Assembly (NCBI GenBank): GCA_964454545.1
Contig: CAYVTI010000031.1
Location: 1 to 27,110, forward strand
Source: JABCZZ01 sp964454545
GTDB lineage: Bacteria > Pseudomonadota > Alphaproteobacteria > Rickettsiales > JABCZZ01
Direction: 5' to 3'
Length of the DNA: 27,110 bases
Both the position numbers and the translations under genes were made by a program. The first letter of the stretch is position 1; the number at the start of each line of letters is the position of its first letter. Below are positions 1-6,972 of this stretch, one piece after another. The notes under the pieces were generated by a model. The model had not been told where the DNA came from, made no database searches, and was given only the letters and a program-made list of their open reading frames with translations.

Positions 1-592
1 TCACCACGCCCAGCAACTTGGCGCCATAGTCGCTCAGCACCGACAGCATGCGTCCGGTTACCTTGCTCAATTCTTCGACCGCCTTATCGAGATACTCTTC
101 CAGATAATGATTGCTGAACCTGCGGACGATACCGCGGATAAATATATCGTGGTCCGACATCCTGGCGCTTTTTCCTTCATGGACGATCGTAATATACACT
201 TCATTGACAAACTTGTTTTCCCAATCGTTCTTGTCATTCCAGAAATGGTTAAGGTATCCGGAAAAGTCCCGTTTATATTCGCCATCGCTTTTCAGATTCT
301 TTTTACGCCTTATGGTGTGAATCCAGATAGCATATCGGGTAGAATCGACATGCCTTGCAACCGCTTCACGGATCTTTGCACGCAGGTTGGAATCTTCTTC
401 CGCGCTCTCTATGTTTTCATGTACGAAGCCGGTAATTTTTATGGTTTGCAGTGCCTCGCCATTCTTAGTGACTACGGTGTTACTGTTCCAGTGACAGGCG
501 TAAGGGACAAAATCCTTTTCATTCACATCATCCGCGATATCGCGCAGCTCTTCGAGATTTTCAGGTTTGGATTTCAGTTTGAACAGTGACAT
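1..592 (-). CDS. virB4: VirB4 T4SS ATPase, N-terminal part only (runs off the left edge)
   Basis: A minus-strand frame opens at ATG 592 and stays open to base 1, giving 197 N-terminal residues. It starts MSLFKLKSKPENL. Around residues 24-45 it has the pattern FVPYACHWNSNTVVTKNGE, followed by a QTIKITGF block, which is typical of the CagE/TrbE/VirB4 N-terminal domain. VirB4 is the inner-membrane-associated ATPase that powers pilin extraction and substrate transfer in type IV secretion. The Walker A and B motifs would lie beyond the window edge, so ATPase competence cannot be judged. There is no hydrophobic N-terminal segment, so a VirB3 domain is not fused to it. It follows virB2 after 142 bases that contain a strong hairpin. 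Family call is confident; the exact start is supported only by a weak AGGCG-like site. Confidence 0.85.
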   Translation of the reverse strand, partial: MSLFKLKSKPENLEELRDIADDVNEKDFVPYACHWNSNTVVTKNGEALQTIKITGFVHENIESAEEDSNLRAKIREAVARHVDSTRYAIWIHTIRRKKNLKSDGEYKRDFSGYLNHFWNDKNDWENKFVNEVYITIVHEGKSARMSDHDIFIRGIVRRFSNHYLEEYLDKAVEELSKVTGRMLSVLSDYGAKLLGVV

Positions 593-672
593 GTGCGCCT
601 ACATTACTCTTTCCAACGTCCTGAAGCAATTCTGATGTGCCATAACGCCCTGGGGAGAAGGGCTTAAAATCT

Positions 673-700
673 CTCCTTCCCCCGTTTCCGGGGGAAGGAG
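673..700 (-). promoter_or_regulatory. Strong GC-rich hairpin between virB2 and virB4
   Basis: A perfect 12-bp inverted repeat (CTCCTTCCCCCG and its complement) flanks a 4-base loop that reads GAAA on the transcribed minus strand, a GNRA-type tetraloop. It sits 35 bases after the virB2 stop and 81 bases before the virB4 start. It is followed by AGATTTTAAG rather than a long U-run, so it is not a textbook intrinsic terminator. Likely roles, by inference, are partial termination or protection of the virB2 mRNA 3' end, giving more pilin than ATPase. Confidence 0.6.
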
Positions 701-734
701 AACGACGTGCCGATCAATCGTATCAGCGCAACTT

Positions 735-1091
735 TTAGCGGCTGACTTGGCCGGTGCTACATGTATTGCTGTCGGAAGAAATGGCATCTACGATAGTGCC
801 GGCGCCAAACACGAGCGCGATACCGATTGCAACGATGAGCGCCATACCCCATGATATCTTACCCATCAGGGCGCCGACGCCGACCGCAATCACCGCAACG
901 GTCGCCACCGCCTTGCCGGTCGGGCCGTTAAGCAAGGACACCAGGTTGCAGAACACCTGTTCGATTGCGTTACTGCCGGCAAACGCGCTGTCCGGCAACA
1001 AGGAAACGCAGATACCCACGGCAAAAAGCAATGTCAAATTCCAACACAGATCAATCATACCCTGCGCCGATTTCACTTGTACATTATTCAT
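735..1091 (-). CDS. virB2: VirB2/TrbC-like T4SS major pilin
   Basis: 118 aa. An N-terminal signal sequence with a hydrophobic stretch at about residues 17-32 ends in a likely signal peptidase I site, SAFA before G39. The mature product would be about 80 aa with two hydrophobic helices (about 60-76 and 80-100) separated by a short MGKIS loop, the standard architecture of VirB2/TrbC pilins. Two cysteines (C48 and C111) are placed to bridge the ends of the mature protein, as seen in rickettsial-type VirB2. The start has a good ribosome site (AGAAGGGG, about 6 bases upstream). It has its own 295-base AT-rich leader and is followed by a hairpin and virB4. The upstream neighbour is a TraX-like gene, which may act on this pilin (inference). 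Confidence 0.88.
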   Translation of the reverse strand: MNNVQVKSAQGMIDLCWNLTLLFAVGICVSLLPDSAFAGSNAIEQVFCNLVSLLNGPTGKAVATVAVIAVGVGALMGKISWGMALIVAIGIALVFGAGTIVDAISSDSNTCSTGQVSR

Positions 1092-1386
1092 AAAAACCCC
1101 TTCTGTAAAAAGTTGATAATATCCTGAGAAAACCTCAGATGATACTGTTATAACATAGTAGAGTTACAACTTAATGACAGTTTTAGCATTTGGCCAGATT
1201 TAACACAATATTCACAGCATTGGAAAATGCAGATTTTTTCAAGCCGTTGCATATCTACTGCGCGTAGGGTTATTGCATAACAAATTGATAAACAATAACT
1301 ATATAAAACATTTCTATTATGCGAAAAACCATTCCGCTATTTATCCATCCATTCAATTTGACTTTTTTCATTTGACAAACACGAAA
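1092..1386 (-). promoter_or_regulatory. AT-rich leader and candidate promoter of virB2
   Basis: 295 bases without a credible gene. On the minus strand a weak sigma-70-like pair is visible: TTGTGT (1203-1208) and TAAAAC (1180-1185) with a 17-base spacer. Downstream of it lie a perfect 10-bp palindrome TGTTATAACA (1146-1155) and a small hairpin CTGAG/CTCAG (about 1124-1138), which could be an operator or leader structure. The strong ribosome site and the long gap suggest virB2-virB4 has its own transcription start. The promoter match itself is poor. Confidence 0.3.
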
Positions 1387-2160
1387 TTACAGCCATTGAA
1401 AATTTCCCAAGCGCGCAGGATATAAGATCCTTTCCGCAATCATGAAAATCATAACATGGCCTGCATAAATCAGCAGTGTATTCCGGGCTATCCACCGCAA
1501 GGAATTATTTACAGAATCGGGAAGATGGAAAGGCAGAAAGAGAAGAAAGTCCTTGTCTTTCTTCCGTGCGGGCCGGCTTTCCTCCAGGCGAAAGTTGTGC
1601 ATGAGTATGACAGCGCATGCCATGAAAGCAAACATGATAATAGTATTCAAGGCATTAAACCCGAAAGAAAAATACTGGATAACGCAATGCGCCGCGACCG
1701 CAGCATACAGGAACAGGACAGCCTCTGATGAGTCGGGTTTCTGCTTCTGGAGATACCCGCTCATGGCAAACAGAAAGGCGATAGTGCTGTAATCAATCCA
1801 TATAAAAAGCGGGAACCAGACGAGGCATATGATAAAACTCGCACACAGAAAACCAGGTGTAATCTGGAAACGGACAACATAAGACATCATTAACCGTATC
1901 AAGGCTATCGTAAACAATATATTGACAGGTATTATATGGTGATGAGTGATTGCGGCGCATATCACTATCAACACCGCCAGGGCAAGCAACTCGTATTTTG
2001 TTTTCCATGTGCACGAATATCCCACAAGGAATAAGAAAAGCGGAAAGGCCATCCGTCCTATGGCACGCAGCCACTCAGCATCCGGCCAGAAATAGACTCC
2101 GAGGTGATCGGCAACCATCGCAAGAAGCGCACACAGCTTCATAATATCATAACTGTTCAT
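1387..2160 (-). CDS. TraX-like polytopic membrane acyltransferase
   Basis: About 257 aa from ATG 2160, with about eight hydrophobic segments. The N-terminal block SYDIMKLCALLAMVADHLG, followed by WLRAIGRMAFPLFLFLVGY, matches the TraX family signature (K-L-x-A-x-x-x-M-x-x-D-H-x-G then R-x-A-F-P-x-F). F-plasmid TraX N-acetylates the TraA pilin, and the fold is related to acyltransferase-3 membrane enzymes. The gene lies between two GT-C-like membrane proteins and the virB2 pilin gene, which makes a pilin-modifying role plausible but unproven. The upstream gene stops at 2195. An alternative start at ATG 2190 adds 10 residues, and the frame is open further back to 2253 but would then overlap the upstream gene. 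Neither start has a clear ribosome site; 2160 was chosen because it gives the typical family N-terminus. Confidence 0.8.
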   Translation of the reverse strand: MNSYDIMKLCALLAMVADHLGVYFWPDAEWLRAIGRMAFPLFLFLVGYSCTWKTKYELLALAVLIVICAAITHHHIIPVNILFTIALIRLMMSYVVRFQITPGFLCASFIICLVWFPLFIWIDYSTIAFLFAMSGYLQKQKPDSSEAVLFLYAAVAAHCVIQYFSFGFNALNTIIMFAFMACAVILMHNFRLEESRPARKKDKDFLLFLPFHLPDSVNNSLRWIARNTLLIYAGHVMIFMIAERILYPARLGNFQWL

Positions 2161-2194
2161 CCGGCCATAAACGGAAGCGCTTTTGAACATATAT

Positions 2195-3793
2195 TTAATC
2201 AACACGTTTATACATATCGTATCCCAGATGCTCCGCTGTCTTTTGCGCAGCATACGGAGTCACAATGGCGCCCGCATAGCTATAATGCCGCCATTCCTCC
2301 TCAAATTCAGGAGATGCTTTCAGATAAGCAACCAGATCGACATATCTGTGCACGCTGTAGAACAGCTCGGTATCTTCGACAAATATGATTTCCGGCCTGT
2401 TATGCTTCATATCTTCCGCGAGCGCATGAGTGACATAATTGGTAATCCATTTATTCCTTTGCGCAAACCCGGGACTGGAAACAAAGAATTTAGGCAGCAT
2501 CCACAAATGATTGAAGCGCGTTTCCCACCTTGCTCCAGTCACATCGCTGAAATGCGCCCATGTGGCAACTTCATTTGAAATAGTTCCGAATGATCCCGGC
2601 ATCTTTCCACCATTGACTGCTCTTATATCTTCAATAAACTTCTTCGCCGTATCGCACTCGAAATAATCCCCACAGGCTGCACTCAAGGCATAAAAGCTCG
2701 TCGCAAGGGCGACTGCCATATTCACGCAGAGGTTTATCGTGCACGCCCGCATGCCGAACAGAAACTGCTTATGATCTTCCCCCTGACTTAGGCGTTCTTC
2801 GCGGAGATATGCAAATTCCCACAGCACGAACCCGGTAACCATCAGGATAATGCTCCTGAGCAGGCTCCACGTATAGCCCCAGCCATTATTGGTATATATG
2901 TAAAGAATAAAGAAAGGGCAGAGTTCCAAAAGATACAAAATGTCTTTTCTGTAAGGCGAGACATAACGCAACCGGAAGTCGGCGAAAGTCACAGAAAAGG
3001 TCAGTAATATGATAGACGCATGAAAGGCGTTGCCCCAGTTTTCATTGATTACCCCGTACGTTGCCATTGCCATAGGGATCACCGTCGTGATGTATTCCGG
3101 AGTAAAATAAAAGACTGACGCAATATAGAGCGCGCCCAATGTATATATTATGATGTTTTCCATGCTCCAAAGGATGGCCGCTGAGCGCTCCCTCATGAGA
3201 TAGATAAGCTGGATCCCGGTAAAAATGATGATGCACTGGGGCTTGATGCAGAAACCTATGCCTCCCATCACGCCAGTCATGACCTGGATGCGCTTAGGCA
3301 CCTGTGCAGCCGGGATCGATGGCATCCAGCGCAACAGGTAAGGGAAGGCCAGAACCAGGAAAAGATGTTCGCGGTCCATGAAGTAAAGCGGGATAGTATA
3401 GGAAATGAATACGGATAATACCAGCAGGCAGAATTCTGCCTGCTTTTTCTTATCGGATGCAAAACAGGAATGAAATTTTATCAATTGGAGTGAAACGAAT
3501 GTCGTAAAAGCAATCGCAATAACCCCGAGCAGGGTCAGATATTGGTAATGCCTGAGTCCGCCTACATGAATGGAAAGATAAACAGGCAGGGCATAAATAT
3601 AATAGATGAGGGGAGGGTTTACTTCAAAGATATCGACATAAAGCTTTTTGCCATCCAGCCATTTATGCGCTGCGAATAACAGCCAGGATTTGCCTGCATC
3701 TCCTGCGATGAAATGAAAACATGTCAGCCACGATAGCGACAGCAAGCCGTAGATAAAAACAATCCTGTTAATTCTTCCCCGATCAACCTTCAT
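2195..3793 (-). CDS. GT-C-like integral membrane protein, paralog 2
   Basis: 532 aa. About ten transmembrane segments fill residues 1-360, followed by a soluble C-terminal portion. Near residues 49-70 it has DGKKLYVDIFEVNPPL, the first-loop acidic motif typical of PMT/ArnT-like (GT-C fold) lipid-linked-sugar glycosyltransferases. FMDREHLFLVLAFPYLLRW and GFCIKPQC follow. The C-terminal part has RWETRFNHLWMLPKFF, shared almost exactly with its neighbour. It is the same length as the gene upstream (3830-5428) and clearly homologous along its length, so the pair arose by tandem duplication. Substrate is unknown; glycosylation of the pilin, another surface protein or a lipid carrier are possibilities. 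The start ATG 3793 has AGGG about 9 bases upstream. It is 36 bases after the preceding gene. Confidence 0.75.
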   Translation of the reverse strand: MKVDRGRINRIVFIYGLLSLSWLTCFHFIAGDAGKSWLLFAAHKWLDGKKLYVDIFEVNPPLIYYIYALPVYLSIHVGGLRHYQYLTLLGVIAIAFTTFVSLQLIKFHSCFASDKKKQAEFCLLVLSVFISYTIPLYFMDREHLFLVLAFPYLLRWMPSIPAAQVPKRIQVMTGVMGGIGFCIKPQCIIIFTGIQLIYLMRERSAAILWSMENIIIYTLGALYIASVFYFTPEYITTVIPMAMATYGVINENWGNAFHASIILLTFSVTFADFRLRYVSPYRKDILYLLELCPFFILYIYTNNGWGYTWSLLRSIILMVTGFVLWEFAYLREERLSQGEDHKQFLFGMRACTINLCVNMAVALATSFYALSAACGDYFECDTAKKFIEDIRAVNGGKMPGSFGTISNEVATWAHFSDVTGARWETRFNHLWMLPKFFVSSPGFAQRNKWITNYVTHALAEDMKHNRPEIIFVEDTELFYSVHRYVDLVAYLKASPEFEEEWRHYSYAGAIVTPYAAQKTAEHLGYDMYKRVD

Positions 3794-3829
3794 CAGTTAA
3801 AGCCCTGTCTGTATTCCGCTATCGCAAGC

Positions 3830-5428
3830 TCACTCTATCCTTCTATAAATCCAGTAGCCGCTATGCTCTGTTTTCTTTTTCGGGGCAGGAATTTCCTCCA
3901 CCCTCATCACATAACGGTAATGCTTCCACTCATCCTTGAAACGCGGAACCACGCTTAAATACTGCGCCAGATCCACGTATTTGCGCACGCTGTAGAAACT
4001 ATCCGTATTGCTGACAAAAACCAGCTGCGGTTTGTACCTGCCAAGATCCTCCGCATAGGCATTGCCCACATAATCGATGATCCATTTATTTCGTTGCGCG
4101 AATTCGGGGCTGGAAACAAAGAATTTAGGCAGCATCCATAAATGATTGAAGCGGGTTTCCCATCTGGGCCCCAACCGGTAGAGCGAAGACCACAGGCTGA
4201 AATCTATGGTAATCGTGCCAAACGATTCCAGCGGTTTTCCGGCGTTTGCATAGGTTATATCCTTCATCAACTGCTTTTCATCATCGCATCCCGCGCAGGA
4301 AAAGAACGTTAATAGCCCGCCTATAAGAATAAACGCGACATTCCCCACAAGATTGATAATGCATGCCCGTTCACCAAACAGGAGAGGCCTGAATGGCAGT
4401 CCGGCGTCCTGATGCTGCTTTTTAAGATACATAAAATCCCACAGCACGAAGCCAGTGATTATAAAAATAAGGCTAATCAGCGGATTCCATGTGTAACCCC
4501 ATCCGTTATTGGACAAAGCATAAGCCATGAACGGCACGCACAGTGTAAGCAGATAAAATATATCCTTCCGGTAAGGCGATCGATAACGCAGCCGGAAATC
4601 CACAAACGTTATCGCAAAGGCAAACAGGGCGATAAGGGCAAAGCCCGTTCCCGGCCTGCGGTTGATGGCCGGATAGGTCGGCAGCGCCATCGGCACGATG
4701 AGCGTGATATACTCGTGAGCAAAATGCCAGACCGACCATACATAGAGGGACATAATGGCGTAAATCACGAGATTCTCGATGCTGGCAAGGATGAAAAACG
4801 ACCGCCGCCATAAAAAATAAATGATTTGAATCCCCGCAAATACCACAAGGCAATGCGGCTTGATGCAAAAACCGATGCCCGCCATGACGCCTATGATCAC
4901 TTTCAGCCTTGTCGGCACGGCCGATGCCGGAATCGAAGGCATGTGCCGGAATATATAAGGCAGTACGAGAACCAGGAAAATATGCTCGCGATCAAAGAAA
5001 TAAAGCGGGCTGGTAATGCCGAGCAGCACCAGAGGCAGCAAGAAACAGAATTCCACCTGCTTCCTTGTATCGGGGGCATAGACAGGATGCAGTTTTATCA
5101 GCTGAAGTGAAACAAAGGTGGAAAGTCCAATTGCAGCTATTCCAAGCAGTACCAGATAATAATGATCCGGCAATATGCCAAGATGCAGATGGAGATATTC
5201 AGGAATGGAATAAATCCAGATAATCAGCGGCGGGCTTATCTCGATGATATCCGCATACAACCTCTTGCCGTCCAGCCACTTACGCGCGGCCGCCAGCAGC
5301 CACACCTTGTCGCCCGCATAGCCGGTAAATAATTGTATATAGGTGATTACGGACAGGGATAATACGGTGAGGACAAGAAGAATTTTATCGTTTCTGGATA
5401 GGCTGTAAAGGGACCGCTTGAGCGTCAT
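3830..5428 (-). CDS. GT-C-like integral membrane protein, paralog 1
   Basis: 532 aa, with about ten transmembrane helices in the first two thirds and a soluble tail. DGKRLYADIIEISPPL near residue 52 is the acidic first-loop motif of GT-C glycosyltransferases (PMT/ArnT superfamily), which use polyprenyl-phosphate sugars at the outer face of the inner membrane. FDREHIFLVLVLPYIFRHMPSIPA and the tail block RWETRFNHLWMLPKFFVSSP are shared with the downstream paralog. Its ATG (5426-5428) overlaps the hemJ stop codon as ATGA, so translation is probably coupled to hemJ. The family assignment rests on topology and motif only; no specific sugar or acceptor can be named. Confidence 0.75.
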   Translation of the reverse strand: MTLKRSLYSLSRNDKILLVLTVLSLSVITYIQLFTGYAGDKVWLLAAARKWLDGKRLYADIIEISPPLIIWIYSIPEYLHLHLGILPDHYYLVLLGIAAIGLSTFVSLQLIKLHPVYAPDTRKQVEFCFLLPLVLLGITSPLYFFDREHIFLVLVLPYIFRHMPSIPASAVPTRLKVIIGVMAGIGFCIKPHCLVVFAGIQIIYFLWRRSFFILASIENLVIYAIMSLYVWSVWHFAHEYITLIVPMALPTYPAINRRPGTGFALIALFAFAITFVDFRLRYRSPYRKDIFYLLTLCVPFMAYALSNNGWGYTWNPLISLIFIITGFVLWDFMYLKKQHQDAGLPFRPLLFGERACIINLVGNVAFILIGGLLTFFSCAGCDDEKQLMKDITYANAGKPLESFGTITIDFSLWSSLYRLGPRWETRFNHLWMLPKFFVSSPEFAQRNKWIIDYVGNAYAEDLGRYKPQLVFVSNTDSFYSVRKYVDLAQYLSVVPRFKDEWKHYRYVMRVEEIPAPKKKTEHSGYWIYRRIE

Positions 5429-5723
5429 AACGGTTTTACCACTGCCATAATAACAATCACTATCATTACCAACGTCACTGATTCATTGATTATCCGATAG
5501 AACCTTGCCGATTTGTGATTACGTCCCTGNNNNNNNNNNNNNNNNNNNNNNNNNNNNNNNNNNNNNNNNNNNNNNNNNNNNNNNNNNNNNNNNNNNNNNN
5601 NNNNNNNNNNNNNNNNNNNNNNNNNNNNNTTGCATGATAGACATAAAGCCGGGGCAGGTAAAGCATCCCCGCCATCCAGGCGATGACAGAAATAATATGC
5701 AGCGCTTTGACCCAAAGATACAT
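5425..5723 (-). CDS. hemJ: Protoporphyrinogen IX oxidase HemJ, interrupted by an assembly gap
   Basis: The N-terminus lies right of the gap: 31 residues from ATG 5723, MYLWVKALHIISVIAWMAG then MLYLPRLYVYHA, a classic HemJ start with the conserved His9 in helix 1. The C-terminus lies left of the gap (5529 to 5425): HKSARFYRIINESVTLVMI then VVKPL, which matches the HemJ end. HemJ is a membrane enzyme of haem biosynthesis that oxidises protoporphyrinogen IX. Only 65 residues are present, while the family is about 140-150 aa, so roughly 75-85 residues (225-255 bases) are hidden behind 100 Ns. The gap length is therefore nominal and the frame across it should not be read literally. An in-frame GTG at 5735 is an alternative start. 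The stop overlaps the next gene by ATGA. Confidence 0.85.
5530..5629. other. Scaffold gap of 100 Ns
   Basis: Exactly 100 undefined bases, the usual placeholder for a gap of unknown size. Matching hemJ ends on the two sides independently support the order and orientation of the join. Confidence 0.99.
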
Positions 5724-5750
5724 AGTCTCACCCACTTCTTACATTCGGCC

Positions 5751-5850
5751 CGTCTTCGCTTCACTGCGTTCAGCTATGCCGGACACTGCTTCGGCCTAAC
5801 GATCTATGCGCGGCTGCGCCACGCGTAGCCTGTATGGGCGAAGCGTGGTG
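5751..5850. repeat. Two REP-like imperfect hairpins between tRNA-Thr and hemJ
   Basis: Two short units share a pattern in which an arm like (C)GTAGC or CATAGC faces GCGAAG. One is at about 5751-5781, read on the minus strand as CATAGCT ... AGCGAAG. The other is at about 5820-5850, read on the plus strand as CGTAGCC TGTAT GGGCGAAG inside CCACGC/GCGTGG. The same mismatch positions occur in both, which suggests dispersed copies of one palindromic element. No other copy was noticed in this window. Confidence 0.4.
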
Positions 5851-5920
5851 CCGCTTGTGTGATTTGAACACACGACCTACCGCTTACAAGGCGGTTGCTC
5901 TACCCCTGAGCTAAAGCGGC
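5846..5920 (-). tRNA. trnT: tRNA-Thr (anticodon UGU)
   Basis: A complete minus-strand cloverleaf. The acceptor stem GCCGCTT pairs perfectly with AAGCGGC. The D arm contains GCTCAGGGGTAGAGC. The anticodon stem ACCGC/GCGGT encloses the loop CTTGTAA, giving anticodon TGT (threonine, ACA codons). The T arm is GTGTG TTCAAAT CACAC. The discriminator A and the terminal CCA are encoded (5846-5849). It lies 65 bases after the virB11 stop and about 120 bases before hemJ. Confidence 0.97.
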
Positions 5921-5947
5921 GGCATCCTTGATGCAATAAACAAACTT

Positions 5948-5962
5948 TTGCGTATTACGCAA
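5948..5962 (-). terminator. Possible weak terminator after virB11
   Basis: An inverted repeat TTGCGTA/TACGCAA around a single base (in practice a 5-bp stem with a 5-base loop) is followed on the minus strand by the T-rich stretch AAGTTTGTTTATT. It lies 24 bases past the virB11 stop and 28 bases before the tRNA 5' end. The stem is short and AT-containing, so it would be weak; it could instead be part of the tRNA promoter region. Confidence 0.3.
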
Positions 5963-5985
5963 GCATTTTAGCATATGCCGCCGGT

Positions 5986-6972
5986 TTATCTCAGCACCGT
6001 CTCCTTGAAATATACCTCGGAAACGAACCTCCTGCCCTTCTCGCCACGTTTCAGCTGGATGATGATATTGATGACGTTTTCCACATACTCCTTGATCTGC
6101 TCACGGGTGATGCCAAGCCCGGCCTGCATGATCATCAGGATAAGCTGTTCGATGGCAAGCGTGGGATTGTCGGCATGCAGGGTGGAAATAGAACCGGGAT
6201 GGCCCGTATTGACCGCACGTAAATAGCTGAAGGCTTCCTTTCCGCGCAACTCGCCCACCATGATGCGATCCGGGCGCAGGCGCAGGCAGGCCTCTATCAA
6301 ATCCTGCGTAGTAACCTGGGCGCGTCCCTGCCCTCCCTTGGATGCAAGCAGGTGCACATGGTTGGGGATATGATCGACGTTGATTTCCCGCGCATCCTCG
6401 CAGGTGATAATGCGTTCTGAAAGCGGTATGGACTTAAGCACCGCGTTAAGGAATGTGGTTTTACCGGTAGAGGTCCCTCCGCTTATGATGATATTTTTCT
6501 TACCTACGACCGCAGTATGTATAAAATCCTTTATCCGTCCTTCGTCCAGCAGCTGGCGCAATTCCTTATCCAGCGGATCCTCCGTTTTTTTTATAACGGT
6601 GGAATCAAAGGCGCCCATCTCGGCATAGGCGTTAAGATCCATGTTGAGGACGGTCTGCTTGCGTATGGAAAAGGCCACCGTACTGTTCTCGCAAGCGGGC
6701 GGAAAAACAATCTGCACACGGTAGCCTTCTGGCAAATTAGCGGAAAGCAAGGGGTTTTCCTCACTTATTTTCTGCTCGGTAGATTGCGCCACCAGCCGGG
6801 CCAGGCCCTTCAGATGCTCCAGATCAAACTCGGGTATGTCATAGCGGTGCATATCGCCATACACTTCCACCCAGGCTTCCTTGGGACGGTTTATGGAAAC
6901 CTCACTCACCCCTTTCTGTTCAAATATGCCTTTGAGTGGCCTGAGATACGTCTCAAGAGCAACAATGCTCAT
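5986..6972 (-). CDS. virB11: VirB11 T4SS ATPase
   Basis: 328 aa, the usual length for VirB11, a hexameric traffic ATPase at the cytoplasmic face of the T4SS that works with VirB4 and VirD4 in pilus assembly and substrate transfer. Motifs in order: an N-terminal domain with VSINRPKEAWVE (about residues 25-36), Walker A GGTSTGKTT (165-173), an Asp box with CEDAREI (191-197), Walker B RIMVGELRG (236-244) and the His box TGHPGSISTLHA (257-268). All key residues are present, so it should be active. The ATG overlaps the virB10 stop as ATGA, indicating translational coupling. It is the last T4SS gene of this unit; tRNA-Thr follows. Confidence 0.96.
   Translation of the reverse strand: MSIVALETYLRPLKGIFEQKGVSEVSINRPKEAWVEVYGDMHRYDIPEFDLEHLKGLARLVAQSTEQKISEENPLLSANLPEGYRVQIVFPPACENSTVAFSIRKQTVLNMDLNAYAEMGAFDSTVIKKTEDPLDKELRQLLDEGRIKDFIHTAVVGKKNIIISGGTSTGKTTFLNAVLKSIPLSERIITCEDAREINVDHIPNHVHLLASKGGQGRAQVTTQDLIEACLRLRPDRIMVGELRGKEAFSYLRAVNTGHPGSISTLHADNPTLAIEQLILMIMQAGLGITREQIKEYVENVINIIIQLKRGEKGRRFVSEVYFKETVLR

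Noticed and set aside
107..589. 160-aa plus-strand frame
   Set aside because: It is antisense to the virB4 N-terminal frame, whose product matches a known family.
599..787. 62-aa minus-strand frame between virB2 and virB4 as a possible virB3
   Set aside because: It overlaps the virB2 3' end, runs through the hairpin, and its product has no membrane segment or VirB3-like pattern.
5505..5828. Frames that read through the N gap
   Set aside because: They depend on the arbitrary gap length; the real gene is hemJ on the minus strand.
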